Positions 1-8,050 of a DNA stretch of 64,000 nucleotides are shown one piece after another. Origin of the DNA: JAWVFM01 sp038237625 (GTDB taxonomy: Bacteria; Actinomycetota; Thermoleophilia; Solirubrobacterales; 70-9). The stretch lies in the NCBI GenBank assembly GCA_038237625.1, contig JBBRYM010000013.1:1-64000 (forward strand), in the 5' to 3' direction. Position 1 is the first letter of the stretch, and every line of letters starts with the position of its first letter. The position numbers and the translations under genes were made by a program. The notes below the pieces were generated by a model. The model did not search any database. It saw nothing but the letters and a program-made list of their open reading frames with translations, and was not told the origin of the DNA.

Positions 1-210
1 CGGGGCGGCGACCGGCACGCGCCGGCGAACACTCCGGGCATCCGCCATGTCACATTCGCAGTCGACGATATCGACGCCGCCGTCGCCAGCGTGCGAGCGC
101 GCGGCGGGGAGCTCGTTGGCGAGGTGGAGAACTACCAAGACATCTATCGGGTCTGTTACGTCCGCGGTCCGGAGGGGATCATCGTCGAGCTGGCGGAACA
201 GATCGGCTGA
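1..210 (+). CDS. VOC (glyoxalase/bleomycin-resistance) family protein, C-terminal part
   Basis: Only the last 69 codons are inside the window; the gene begins upstream. The frame reads into a typical VOC half-domain: a strand with the motif HVTFAVDDIDAAVASVRARG, followed near the end by VRGPEGIIVELAEQIG and a TGA stop. The glutamate in IIVELAE is at the position of the conserved metal-ligand Glu of this fold. VOC proteins include dioxygenases, glyoxalase I and antibiotic-binding proteins, so the substrate cannot be given. It ends about 50 bp before the convergent end of the CoA-transferase gene. Confidence 0.8.
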   Translation, partial: RGGDRHAPANTPGIRHVTFAVDDIDAAVASVRARGGELVGEVENYQDIYRVCYVRGPEGIIVELAEQIG

Positions 211-260
211 GGCTCCGGCCGGCTGCCACCCGCCACGCCGCCATCAGTGGTCGTCCCGGC

Positions 261-1589
261 CTAATCGGGCGTCAGATGCTCCAACGGCGAGCGCCCGTGC
301 GATGCCCGCTCGGCAGCCTCGAGGAGCTCCTCGCGAAAGTCTGGATGGGCGACCGCGGCGAGCTCGTCTCCGCGCTGGTGGATCGTCTTGCCGCGAAGCT
401 CCGCCGCCCCGTATTCGGTGACGACCACGTCGATCTGGTGGCGCGGGGTGGTGATCACTGTGCCGTCGGGAAACGTCGGCAGGATCCGGGAGTGCACCTT
501 GCCACGGATGGTGACCGTGGACGGAAGGCAGAGCAGCGAGCGGTTCTCGAGCTTCAGGGCGGCGCCGGAGACGAAGTCCTCGTGCCCGCCGATTCCGGAG
601 TACTGGCTGCCGGCGATCGTGTCCGCCACCACCTGCCCTTGGATGTCGACCGCGAGCGCGCCGTTGATCGTGATCATCTTGCGGTTGCGGCCGATCACAG
701 CGGGGTCGTTGACGATGTCCACCGGCAGGAAGCGGACCTCCTCGTTGCCGTCCAGCCACTCGTACAGCTCGGCGGTGCCCCCGGCGAAGGTCGACAGCGA
801 GAACCCGTCGTAGAGTCCCTTGCGATTGGTGACCTTCCCCGACTGGTGCAGGTGCATGAGCCCGGTCGTGAACATCTCGGAGTGGATGCCATAGTCGCCG
901 CCGTCGCCCTCGGCGAGGAGCTTCGCGATCTGCGACGGAACGCCGCCGATGCCGGTCTGGAGGGTGGCGCCGTCGGTGACGAACCGCCGGGCGTGCTCGG
1001 CGATCAGGCGGTCGGCCTCCGATGCCTCGGCGTCCGGGAAGGCGAACGGCTGGGCGTCCGATTCGACGAGGATGTCGATCTCGTCGACGTGGAGCGAATG
1101 CGGATGCTCGGGCGGAACCCCGAGCGTGCGCGGGAAGCTGGGACTAGTCTCGACCACGAGCTGGCGGGCCGGGTCGGCGCCGGCGCGGCGCAGCTCGTCG
1201 ATGAACGCCCCGGCGTGCAACGAGAGGCTCACGTTCCCCGAGTCGTCGGGGAGCGCCGCCGCCGTCGCCATCACCCGGGGCGCGAGGGCATTCATCAGCG
1301 GCTCGAAGCCGCGAAAGTCCGACGGGGCGAAGCTGATGTTGGCTCCCATGTCTCGCAGCGCCCGTTCGATCGGGCCGAAGAATCCGCTCAGATAGTGGAC
1401 CGCCTGCTTCTGAAAGACCTCGGGAGAGACGACGAGGAGGCCCGAGTAGAACTTGAGGTCGAACCAGTCGTCGCGCCGCCCCAGTGCCTCGACCAGGTGG
1501 ACCGGTTGCCCGGTCGCCAGGGGCATCCCCATGGTGTCCGAGGCCTGGAAGCGCGCGGCAGCCTCGTCGGGGCTGAGAATCTGAGCCAC
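261..1589 (-). CDS. Acetyl-CoA hydrolase/transferase family protein (4-hydroxybutyrate CoA-transferase-like)
   Basis: This is a 442-aa protein of the CoA-transferase class I family that includes acetyl-CoA hydrolase and 4-hydroxybutyrate/succinyl-CoA:acetate CoA-transferases. Family signs are the GIHSEMF segment near residues 234-240, where the Glu (about E238) corresponds to the catalytic glutamate that forms the CoA thioester, and the CoA-site motif GIGGHEDF in the C-terminal half. Length is normal for the family. It is likely cytosolic and moves CoA between short-chain acids; which acid cannot be told. It is transcribed away from the divergent aminotransferase gene, with a 47-bp gap between the two starts. 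Confidence 0.85.
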   Translation of the reverse strand: MAQILSPDEAAARFQASDTMGMPLATGQPVHLVEALGRRDDWFDLKFYSGLLVVSPEVFQKQAVHYLSGFFGPIERALRDMGANISFAPSDFRGFEPLMNALAPRVMATAAALPDDSGNVSLSLHAGAFIDELRRAGADPARQLVVETSPSFPRTLGVPPEHPHSLHVDEIDILVESDAQPFAFPDAEASEADRLIAEHARRFVTDGATLQTGIGGVPSQIAKLLAEGDGGDYGIHSEMFTTGLMHLHQSGKVTNRKGLYDGFSLSTFAGGTAELYEWLDGNEEVRFLPVDIVNDPAVIGRNRKMITINGALAVDIQGQVVADTIAGSQYSGIGGHEDFVSGAALKLENRSLLCLPSTVTIRGKVHSRILPTFPDGTVITTPRHQIDVVVTEYGAAELRGKTIHQRGDELAAVAHPDFREELLEAAERASHGRSPLEHLTPD

Positions 1590-1636
1590 GATCCGAGCCT
1601 ATTCGACTCCGTGGCCGCTCCTATACTCGACCGACC

Positions 1637-2737
1637 GTGGCCACCGACGTGATCAGCTTCGCCCGCGGCGCTCCCAGCGCCGACATCCTGCCCCACGAGC
1701 TGGTCCGCGAGGCGGCCGCAAAGGCCCTCGCCGATGACTGGGAGCGAGCGCTCTCCTACGGGACCGGTCGCGGCCATCCCGAGCTCGCAGCCTGGATCGC
1801 GGGCCTACACGACATCTCGCCCGAGCAGGTGATGGTGACCAACGGCTCGATGGAGGCCGCGGCTCTCCTGTTCCAGCATTTCCTCGAGCCGGGCGACCGG
1901 GTCGTCGTGGAGCAGCCGACCTACGACCGCACTCTGCTTCTGCTCCAGCGACGTGGGGTCGAGCTCGTTCCGGTGCCATTGGAGGAGGACGGGATCGACG
2001 TCGGCGCCCTGGAGCGCACTCTCGACCAGGCCCCTGTGAAGCTCGCGCACCTCATCACGAACTTTCACAACCCGGCGGGATGCACGCTCTCGCTGGCCAA
2101 GCGCGAGCGGATCGCGGCCCTGGCCTCGGAGCGCAACTTCACGGTGTTCGAAGACGACCCCTATCGCCTGATCCGCTTCGAGGGGGAGGAGCTGCCAACG
2201 ATTCTCTCGCTCGCCGAGAGCGGCCGGGTGATCCACGCGTCCTCGTTTTCGAAGACGGTCAGCCCCGGCGTCCGGATTGGCTATCTGGCGGGCGAATCCG
2301 GGACGATCGCGACGTTCGCCAAGCGAGCCAACGAGACCTACATCTCGCCGAACATGCTCGCGGAGGCGATCGTCTACGAGCTCTGCCGCTCGGGGGGCCT
2401 CGAGCGCAATGTCGAGGTGGTCTGCGCCGCGCTTCGCGAGCGCCGCGATGCACTGGTGGACGCCCTGAACGAGCATTTCCCGCAAGCCGATTTCGTGACC
2501 CCCGGCGGCGGCTACTTCCTCTGGGTCACTTTGCCCGACGACGTCGACACGGTCGCCCTTCTGGAGGCCGCGACGGAGCTGGGAGCCCCATTCGTCGCCG
2601 GGCCGGACTTCCTCATCGAAGGCGGCCGCTCGAGCCTTCGCTTCTCCTTCGCGAGCGTTCCCGCGGAGTGCATCGGCGAGGGCGTTTCCCGCATCGCACG
2701 GGCACTCGACGCCGCGAACGCGCCGAGCCTCACCTAG
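1637..2737 (+). CDS. PLP-dependent class I/II aminotransferase (2-aminoadipate aminotransferase-like)
   Basis: A 366-aa fold-type I aminotransferase resembling LysN/2-aminoadipate aminotransferases and the catalytic half of MocR proteins, but with no N-terminal GntR DNA-binding domain. Visible motifs are NFHNPAG (about 142-148, PLP contact), EDDPYR (about 172-177) and the Schiff-base lysine in SSFSKTVSPG (about K206). The GTG start was chosen because it directly precedes the family's N-terminal FARGAPSADILP segment. A TATACT -10-like hexamer (1622-1627) lies 9 nt upstream, implying almost no leader. Substrate is probably an aromatic or dicarboxylic amino acid, which is an inference. Confidence 0.87.
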   Translation: MATDVISFARGAPSADILPHELVREAAAKALADDWERALSYGTGRGHPELAAWIAGLHDISPEQVMVTNGSMEAAALLFQHFLEPGDRVVVEQPTYDRTLLLLQRRGVELVPVPLEEDGIDVGALERTLDQAPVKLAHLITNFHNPAGCTLSLAKRERIAALASERNFTVFEDDPYRLIRFEGEELPTILSLAESGRVIHASSFSKTVSPGVRIGYLAGESGTIATFAKRANETYISPNMLAEAIVYELCRSGGLERNVEVVCAALRERRDALVDALNEHFPQADFVTPGGGYFLWVTLPDDVDTVALLEAATELGAPFVAGPDFLIEGGRSSLRFSFASVPAECIGEGVSRIARALDAANAPSLT

Positions 2738-2759
2738 ATCCAGCTCCAGGGGCAGGCCT

Positions 2760-2805
2760 CGAACGTCCCGCGTGCCCGCCTGCAAGCGGGTCCCAGGGAC
2801 GTTCG
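2760..2805. repeat. AACGTCCC...GGGACGTT two-level hairpin element, copy 1
   Basis: Outer arms CGAACGTCCC (2760-2769) and GGGACGTTCG (2796-2805) are perfect reverse complements. Inside, 5-nt strands flank an inner stem CCCGC (2775-2779) / GCGGG (2786-2790) closed by a 6-nt loop. Two further copies with the same layout are at 14236 and 30434. It lies between the convergent 3' ends of the aminotransferase and the DtxR-type regulator. It may act as a bidirectional terminator or be a REP-like dispersed element; there is no U-tract on either strand. Confidence 0.8.
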
Positions 2806-2810
2806 GTGGT

Positions 2811-3524
2811 TCAGCGGCCGTAGCGGTCGCTGGAGATCACCAGCTGCTCGGGCAGTGGCGCGCGCGGCGGGGGAGCCGGGTCGGCTCGAACCGAGACCGT
2901 CTCCGCGACGCTTCGCGAAACGGTGTGGCGCCCGTCCGCTGAGCTCAACACCACCTCCTCGGCCTCCGACGTATCGATTTTCGCCTCGAGCCCGGGTCGA
3001 AGGCCGCGCTCCTTGAGGTAGTGGAGGAGCTCCTCGGCCTCGTTCTCAAAGCGCAATACGAGAACGGTCGCGCCCGGCTTGACGTCGGCGAGCAGCGCGC
3101 CCTGCTCGCGCGCCCCCTCCACCAGGGGATGTCCGTGCGGGCACGTGGTCGCATCGCCGATCGCGGCGAGCATGCGCTCCTCCAGCACCGGCGACATCGC
3201 ATGCTCGAGCCGTTCGGCCTCCTCGTGGACCTCGTCCCAGGGAATGCCGAGGACGTCGGTGAGGAAGCGCTCGATCAGGCGGTGACGGCGGACGATCGCG
3301 GCGGCATGGTCATGCCCCTGCCCGGTGAAAGACAGGGTCTTGTCGGCGGCCCGCTCGACGTAGCCGTCGCGCTCCAGGCGCCCGATCATCTCGTGGACGG
3401 TCGGCGCCGAGAGTTGCATCGCCCGGGCGATGTTTGCCCCGGTGATCGGCAGGCCGGCCTCCTCCAGCCAGAAGATGATCTGGAGGTACTCCTCCTCGGC
3501 GACAGTGGCCGTGTCGGCGGACAT
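2811..3524 (-). CDS. DtxR/MntR-family metal-dependent transcriptional regulator
   Basis: A 237-aa iron- or manganese-dependent regulator. Residues about 8-65 form the winged helix-turn-helix (NIARAMQLSAPTVHEMIGRL). The dimerisation and metal-binding domain follows with RRHRLIERFL, EVHEEAERLEHAMS and CPHGHPL (Cys about 128), which carry the family's His, Glu and Cys ligands. A C-terminal FeoA/SH3-like part begins near residue 145 (DVKPGATVLVLRF). The ATG was chosen because upstream in-frame sequence only shadows the HAD gene. The HAD gene stops 11 bp upstream on the same strand, so the two are probably cotranscribed. Iron versus manganese cannot be decided from the sequence. Confidence 0.88.
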   Translation of the reverse strand: MSADTATVAEEEYLQIIFWLEEAGLPITGANIARAMQLSAPTVHEMIGRLERDGYVERAADKTLSFTGQGHDHAAAIVRRHRLIERFLTDVLGIPWDEVHEEAERLEHAMSPVLEERMLAAIGDATTCPHGHPLVEGAREQGALLADVKPGATVLVLRFENEAEELLHYLKERGLRPGLEAKIDTSEAEEVVLSSADGRHTVSRSVAETVSVRADPAPPPRAPLPEQLVISSDRYGR

Positions 3525-3535
3525 CCCCGCCGACT

Positions 3536-4354
3536 TTAGACCGTGTCTCGTTGGGCGAGGGTGCTGACGATCGCCTCGTAGACGCCCTCGCCCATGGCGC
3601 CCTCGGTGACGGTCACGTTCGGGTAAGCGGACAGGCTTTCTCGCAATGCCTGGTCGCGCATCGGGCCGTTCGCGACGACGAAGAACCGGGCCACGGAGGC
3701 GGAGACGTCGAGGTCCTCGAGAGAGTCGCCGACGGCGATGGCTTCCTCGGGGGCGTAGCCGCGCGCGCGGGCGTGGAACGCGACCGCATTGGCCTTGCTG
3801 GCGCCGCCCGGAACCAAGTGATAGGCGTGGACCACTTCGATTCCCTCCATGGGCCTCGAGATCGCGCCGTTGTCGAGAAAGCGCAGGTCGTCGTGCCCGC
3901 GTTCTGCCAGTAGGGCGTTTGCTGCTTCTACGTCGACGTCCCCTCGAAACAGATGGGAGAGCTCGCGACCGGTGTGCCACGGGGCGTGCCACTCGAGCTT
4001 CCCGGGGAAGGCGGCGAAGAGGAGGTCGGGGATCCCTGCAGCGGCGACCTGCTCTGCCGGGGTCCCGCTTTCGTCGTGGCGCCATTCACCGGTGAGCAGG
4101 GTTCGCTCGCCGTCGATCACCAGCCCGCAACCGGCCTCGTAGATGTAGGAGGTCTGCCCGATGAGCCGCGAATCCGCGCCCACCGTGCTCTCGCGCCGCC
4201 CGGACATGATCACAAGCTCCAGGCCCGCCCGATGGCATGCCTCGATCGCGCGGACTCCCGCCGTCGACCAGTTGCCCTCCGCATCGGCGAACAGCGAGCC
4301 GTAGCGGCCGAGGAGGGTTCCGTCGAGGTCGGTGTAAACGCAGCGAAGTGCCAA
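3536..4354 (-). CDS. HAD-superfamily Cof-type phosphatase
   Basis: A 272-aa HAD phosphatase. Motif I is YTDLDGTLLG with nucleophile and acid/base D9 and D11; motif II is IMSGR; the lysine of motif III is in GGASKANAV; motif IV is VGDSLEDLDV. The large cap insertion between motifs II and III places it in the Cof/sucrose-phosphatase-like group that acts on sugar phosphates, including mannosyl-3-phosphoglycerate. The start is TTG, followed directly by the family N-terminus. It is the upstream partner of the DtxR-type gene and diverges from the DHPS-like gene across only 24 bp. Confidence 0.82.
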   Translation of the reverse strand: MALRCVYTDLDGTLLGRYGSLFADAEGNWSTAGVRAIEACHRAGLELVIMSGRRESTVGADSRLIGQTSYIYEAGCGLVIDGERTLLTGEWRHDESGTPAEQVAAAGIPDLLFAAFPGKLEWHAPWHTGRELSHLFRGDVDVEAANALLAERGHDDLRFLDNGAISRPMEGIEVVHAYHLVPGGASKANAVAFHARARGYAPEEAIAVGDSLEDLDVSASVARFFVVANGPMRDQALRESLSAYPNVTVTEGAMGEGVYEAIVSTLAQRDTV

Positions 4355-4364
4355 AGCCGCTCGC

Positions 4365-4371
4365 TACGGTA
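4365..4371. promoter_or_regulatory. Overlapping divergent -10 elements between the HAD and DHPS-like genes
   Basis: In the 24-bp divergent gap, TACGGT (4365-4370, plus) and its near-mirror TACCGT (complement of 4366-4371, minus) could serve as -10 hexamers for opposite transcripts. The DHPS-like ATG is 8 nt and the HAD TTG 11 nt from them, so both leaders would be nearly absent. No -35 match is evident. This is inferred from spacing only. Confidence 0.35.
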
Positions 4372-4378
4372 GCCGGGC

Positions 4379-5242
4379 ATGGAGACCGAGCGCGTTTGGA
4401 GGATTTCAGGCGGCGAGTTGCGCTTTCCGCCCGCGCTCGCTGCCGGCATCGTCAACGTCACCGCCGACTCGTTCTTCGAAGAGGCCCGCAGCGCCACGCC
4501 CGAGCAGGCGGTCGCCGACGGGCTGCGCCTGGTGGAGGAGGGGTTCGACCTCCTCGACGTGGGGGCGGTGGCGGCGCGATGCGGCCCGCCGGTCTCGCCC
4601 GAGGCGGAGGCCGCGAAGCTGATTCCAGCCGTCGCCGGACTGTCGGAGCAAGCCGGTGTGCCGATCAGCGGCGACACGTTCTCGGCCGAGGTTGCGCGCC
4701 AGGCGGTCGACGCCGGCGCCGCCGCGATCAACGACATCGGCGGCGGCGAGGACGCCATGCTCGAGATGATCGGCGCCGTGGGTTGCGGCTACGTGCTCAT
4801 GCACATCGAGGGCCCGCCGCGAATCGATCGCCCCGCCCGTCGCTACAGCGATCCCGTGGCGCACCTGAAGGCATGGTTCGCGAGACGGATCGAGCGCGCG
4901 ATCGACCTCGGGGTGGACGAGCAGCAGATCGCCCTGGATCCAGGGCTCGACTTCGACCTCTCCACCGGCGACGACCTCGAGATCCTCGGGCGACTGCCCG
5001 AGCTCCGTGAGCTGGGCCGGCCGCTCTTTCTCGCGCTCTCGCGCAAGGACTTCCTGGGCGCCGTCCTCGCCGGCTCGTGGGAGGCGCGGGTCGGACCGAC
5101 GCAGCGGGAAGCCGCGTCGCTGGCCGCGACGGCGCTGGCGGTGGCCGACGGCGCCGAGATCCTTCGTCTGCACGACCGCACCGGACTCGATGCCCTGCGG
5201 GTCGCCGAGGCGATCACACGGCCGGTCGCCGCGGAGGCCTGA
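4379..5242 (+). CDS. folP: Dihydropteroate synthase-like protein, divergent active-site loop
   Basis: A 287-aa TIM-barrel protein of the DHPS family, which joins p-aminobenzoate to the pterin pyrophosphate in folate synthesis. Retained elements are NVTADSF (N26), GDTFSAEVA (D99), INDIGGG (N118), DPGLDFD, the lysine of LSRKDF, and LRLHD. The sulfonamide/pABA loop, normally STRPG, reads AARCG (about 65-69): the Arg is kept but Thr and Pro are lost. It may therefore be a functional but divergent DHPS or a FolP2-like paralogue. The helicase gene begins 4 bp after its stop, so they are likely cotranscribed. No other folate genes are in the window. Confidence 0.78.
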   Translation: METERVWRISGGELRFPPALAAGIVNVTADSFFEEARSATPEQAVADGLRLVEEGFDLLDVGAVAARCGPPVSPEAEAAKLIPAVAGLSEQAGVPISGDTFSAEVARQAVDAGAAAINDIGGGEDAMLEMIGAVGCGYVLMHIEGPPRIDRPARRYSDPVAHLKAWFARRIERAIDLGVDEQQIALDPGLDFDLSTGDDLEILGRLPELRELGRPLFLALSRKDFLGAVLAGSWEARVGPTQREAASLAATALAVADGAEILRLHDRTGLDALRVAEAITRPVAAEA

Positions 5243-5246
5243 GTCG

Positions 5247-7532
5247 ATGGCCACAGTGGGGCGAACCGGTTCCATCGACGCCGCCTGGTCGGCGCTTGCC
5301 GATGCCGGCTCCGACGGGAGGCTGGTGGCTGTCAGCGCCGTGGACCCGCGCGACGCCGACGACGCGCCCATTCCGCGGTCTGTGCCGGGGGCACTTCGCG
5401 AGGGCCTCGCACGCGCGGGAATCCAAACGCTCTATTCCCACCAGGCCGAGGCGCTGACGGCCGCCCAGGCGGGGGACGTGATCGTCACGAGCGGCACGGC
5501 CTCCGGCAAATCTCTCTCGTTCAACCTCCCCGTCCTCTCCGCCCTGGTCGCCGACCACAACGCTCGCGCGCTCTACCTCTACCCGACCAAGGCGCTGGCC
5601 CAGGACCAGGCTCGAAAGCTCCTGGAGCTCGGCCTGCGCGAAGCTCGCCCGGCCATCTACGACGGGGACACTCCTCGCGAGGATCGCCCGGCCATCCGCC
5701 GGCGCTCGAACCTGATCCTCAGCAATCCGGACATGCTGAACATGAGCATGCTCCCCCACCACAAGCAGTGGGCTGACTTCCTGCACGGCCTGCGCTGGGT
5801 GGTCGTCGACGAGGCGCACACCTACCGGGGGGTGTTCGGCTCGCACGTGGCCAACGTCCTGCGGCGCCTACGCCGGGTTGCCGCGATCTACGGATCGGAT
5901 CCCAGGTTCGTGCTCGCGTCCGCGACGATCGCAAACCCCGACGAGCTTGCGGAGCGCCTGGTGGGCCGGCCGTTCTCGCTGATCGACTCCGACAGCGCCC
6001 CCCGGGCGGGCAAGCGGATCGCGATGTGGAACCCGCCGGTGATCGACGAGCGCCTTCAGACTCGCCGCTCCGTGCTCTCGGAGACCGCCGACCTCGTCGC
6101 CGACCTCGTTGTCGGCGGCATGCGGACGATCTGCTTTCTTCGCAGCCGCCGCGGGATCGAGCTGATCCTGCGGTTCGTCCGCATGCGGCTGGAGAGCATG
6201 GACCGCGGCGACCTGGCCGCGCGAATCGCGCCCTACCGGGCCGGCTACACGCCGCAGCAACGGCGCGAGATCGAGTCGAACCTCGCCGGGGGGGAGCTCC
6301 TGGCGGTGATCGCCACCGACGCCCTGGAGCTGGGGATCGACATCGGCGAGCTCGACGCGGCGATCTGCGCGACGTTTCCCGGGACCGTCGCGAGCCTGCG
6401 GCAGATGTGGGGCCGGGCCGGACGGCGGACGGAGGGGATCGCCCTCTATGTCGCGGGGGAGGACGCGCTCGACCAGTTCTTCTGCCGCCATCCCGACGAG
6501 TTTCTCGAGCGCCCGGTCGAAGCGGCGATCCTCGACCACGAAAACGAGCGCATTCAGCTCGCCCACACGCTGGCCGCTGCCTTCGAGTCGCCGCTCTCGG
6601 ATGCAGATGACCAGATCCTGGGGCCGCGCTGGCGCGAGCGTGCCGAGGCGCTGGTGGGCGCCGGCGAGCTTCGCATTGGCCGCGACGGCCGCTACCTGCC
6701 GCGGGGGCCGGGATTTCCCGCCGGGGAGATCGCCCTGCGCTCGGCATCGCCCGACTCGGTTGCCGTGGTCGACCAGGCGTCCGGAGAGATGCTCGGATTC
6801 GTGGAAGCGGAACGCGCATTCACCACTGTCCATCCGGGCGCTGTCTACCTGCACCTGGGGCGAAGCTACGAGGTGCGCGAGCTCGACGTCGACGGGCGCA
6901 GGGCGATGGTCGAGGCGTTCGAGGGCGATTGGTACACGCAGCCCCGTCGCGAGACGGAGGTGTTCATCGAGGAGATCGCCGAGACCGTCGAGGTCTGCGG
7001 AGTGGCGCTCTGCTTCGGCGAGGTGTCGGTGACCGAGCAGGTCATCGCCTTCCAGCGAAAGCGCCTGTCCGACCATGCGGTCGTCGACATGGTCGCGCTC
7101 GACCTCCCCGAGTCGAACATCCCGACCCAGGCGCTCTGGTACGTCCTGCCCGACGCGATGACCGATCCCACCGTCCTGCCGTCGGAGGTTCTCCTCGGAG
7201 CGCTGCACGCCACCGAGCACTCGCAGATCGCCGTCCTCCCCTTGCTGGCGATGTGCGATCGCTGGGACATCGGCGGGCTCTCGACCAACATCCACTATCA
7301 GACCGGCCGTCCGACGATCTTTATCTATGACGGGCATCCCGGCGGGGTCGGGATCTCGCGAAGAGGGTTCGATCGCTTCCCGAACCTCGTGGGCGACGCT
7401 GCGCGGCTCGTCGGCGAGTGCCCGTGCGCGAGCGGGTGCCCATCCTGTGTTCAGAGCCCCAAGTGCGGCAACCTCAACGAGCCGCTGCACAAGGCAGGAG
7501 CGCTTGAGCTGATGCGGATGATGCTGGCGTGA
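5247..7532 (+). CDS. MrfA/YprA-like superfamily 2 DEAH-box helicase with DUF1998 domain
   Basis: A 761-aa helicase. Visible motifs are Q-like YSHQAEAL, Walker A TSGTASGKS (K88), DEAH in VVVDEAHTYRG, SAT in LASATIANP, TDALELGIDIGELD, and the arginine-finger region QMWGRAGRR. The C-terminal DUF1998 ends with a four-cysteine cluster (CPCASGCPSC, then C in SPKCGN), expected to bind zinc. Bacillus MrfA (YprA) of this architecture acts with MrfB in excision of mitomycin C lesions; no MrfB-like nuclease is next to it here. The ATG follows the DHPS-like stop by 4 bp, and its TGA overlaps the GTG of the GNAT gene. Confidence 0.88.
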   Translation: MATVGRTGSIDAAWSALADAGSDGRLVAVSAVDPRDADDAPIPRSVPGALREGLARAGIQTLYSHQAEALTAAQAGDVIVTSGTASGKSLSFNLPVLSALVADHNARALYLYPTKALAQDQARKLLELGLREARPAIYDGDTPREDRPAIRRRSNLILSNPDMLNMSMLPHHKQWADFLHGLRWVVVDEAHTYRGVFGSHVANVLRRLRRVAAIYGSDPRFVLASATIANPDELAERLVGRPFSLIDSDSAPRAGKRIAMWNPPVIDERLQTRRSVLSETADLVADLVVGGMRTICFLRSRRGIELILRFVRMRLESMDRGDLAARIAPYRAGYTPQQRREIESNLAGGELLAVIATDALELGIDIGELDAAICATFPGTVASLRQMWGRAGRRTEGIALYVAGEDALDQFFCRHPDEFLERPVEAAILDHENERIQLAHTLAAAFESPLSDADDQILGPRWRERAEALVGAGELRIGRDGRYLPRGPGFPAGEIALRSASPDSVAVVDQASGEMLGFVEAERAFTTVHPGAVYLHLGRSYEVRELDVDGRRAMVEAFEGDWYTQPRRETEVFIEEIAETVEVCGVALCFGEVSVTEQVIAFQRKRLSDHAVVDMVALDLPESNIPTQALWYVLPDAMTDPTVLPSEVLLGALHATEHSQIAVLPLLAMCDRWDIGGLSTNIHYQTGRPTIFIYDGHPGGVGISRRGFDRFPNLVGDAARLVGECPCASGCPSCVQSPKCGNLNEPLHKAGALELMRMMLA

Positions 7533-8050
7533 GCCCGCTGCCCGCCGACCTGCAAGAGCGCGAGCTGGCGCCGGCGGACATCCCGGCCATCGTCGCCCTG
7601 GTCGAGCGCTGCGACGCGACCTACGCCGAGTGGGCGGCGGAGTGGACCCCGCCCGGCGCCGACGCCGAGGGCGAACGCTGGGCCGATTTCTTCGACAGGC
7701 CCGATCGCTTCTCGCGTGGCGCGTTCGACTCAGCCGGCGCGCTCGACGGCATCGTGGCTTGGCGGCGTGCGGAGACCGAGAGTGGCGCGGCGGTCGAGGG
7801 CATCGCCCACGTCAATGCGGTGTTCACCGAGCCCCGGCGCTGGGGGCAGGGCATCGCGGCGCACCTGCTCGCACTCGCCGAGGCGGCGGCGAGCGACCGG
7901 GGATTTCACACGGCGCGCCTGTGGACCCCGCGCGACGCTCCCGCCCGCGGCTTCTACGTCGCCCAGGGCTGGACCCTCGACGGCCGCGCCAAGTGGGAGC
8001 CGAAGTTTAGGCTCCATCTGGTCGGCTTCGAGAAGCGCCTCAGCGGCTAG
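7529..8050 (+). CDS. GNAT-family N-acetyltransferase
   Basis: A 173-aa GNAT protein. The acetyl-CoA pyrophosphate loop (motif A) is visible in RRWGQGIAAHLLALAEAAA at about residues 105-123, after a strand ending in AHVNAVF, and the C-terminal strand is FYVAQGWTLDG. The acceptor is unknown. The GTG start overlaps the helicase TGA (GTGA), so translation is probably coupled and the gene is third in the operon. Its 3' end overlaps the convergent ABC ATPase gene by 11 bp. Confidence 0.82.
   Translation: MSPLPADLQERELAPADIPAIVALVERCDATYAEWAAEWTPPGADAEGERWADFFDRPDRFSRGAFDSAGALDGIVAWRRAETESGAAVEGIAHVNAVFTEPRRWGQGIAAHLLALAEAAASDRGFHTARLWTPRDAPARGFYVAQGWTLDGRAKWEPKFRLHLVGFEKRLSG

Noticed and set aside
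276..1652. Long open frame on the plus strand opposite the CoA-transferase gene
   Set aside because: It is the antisense shadow of a well-conserved gene, with Arg/Val/Gly-rich sequence and no domain pattern. Similar shadows opposite the binding protein, MFS pump, ileS and groEL genes were also left out.
3525..4085. N-terminal extension of the DtxR-type regulator
   Set aside because: The frame stays open through the HAD gene, but the sequence is Arg/Pro-rich shadow; the family start is at the ATG at 3524.
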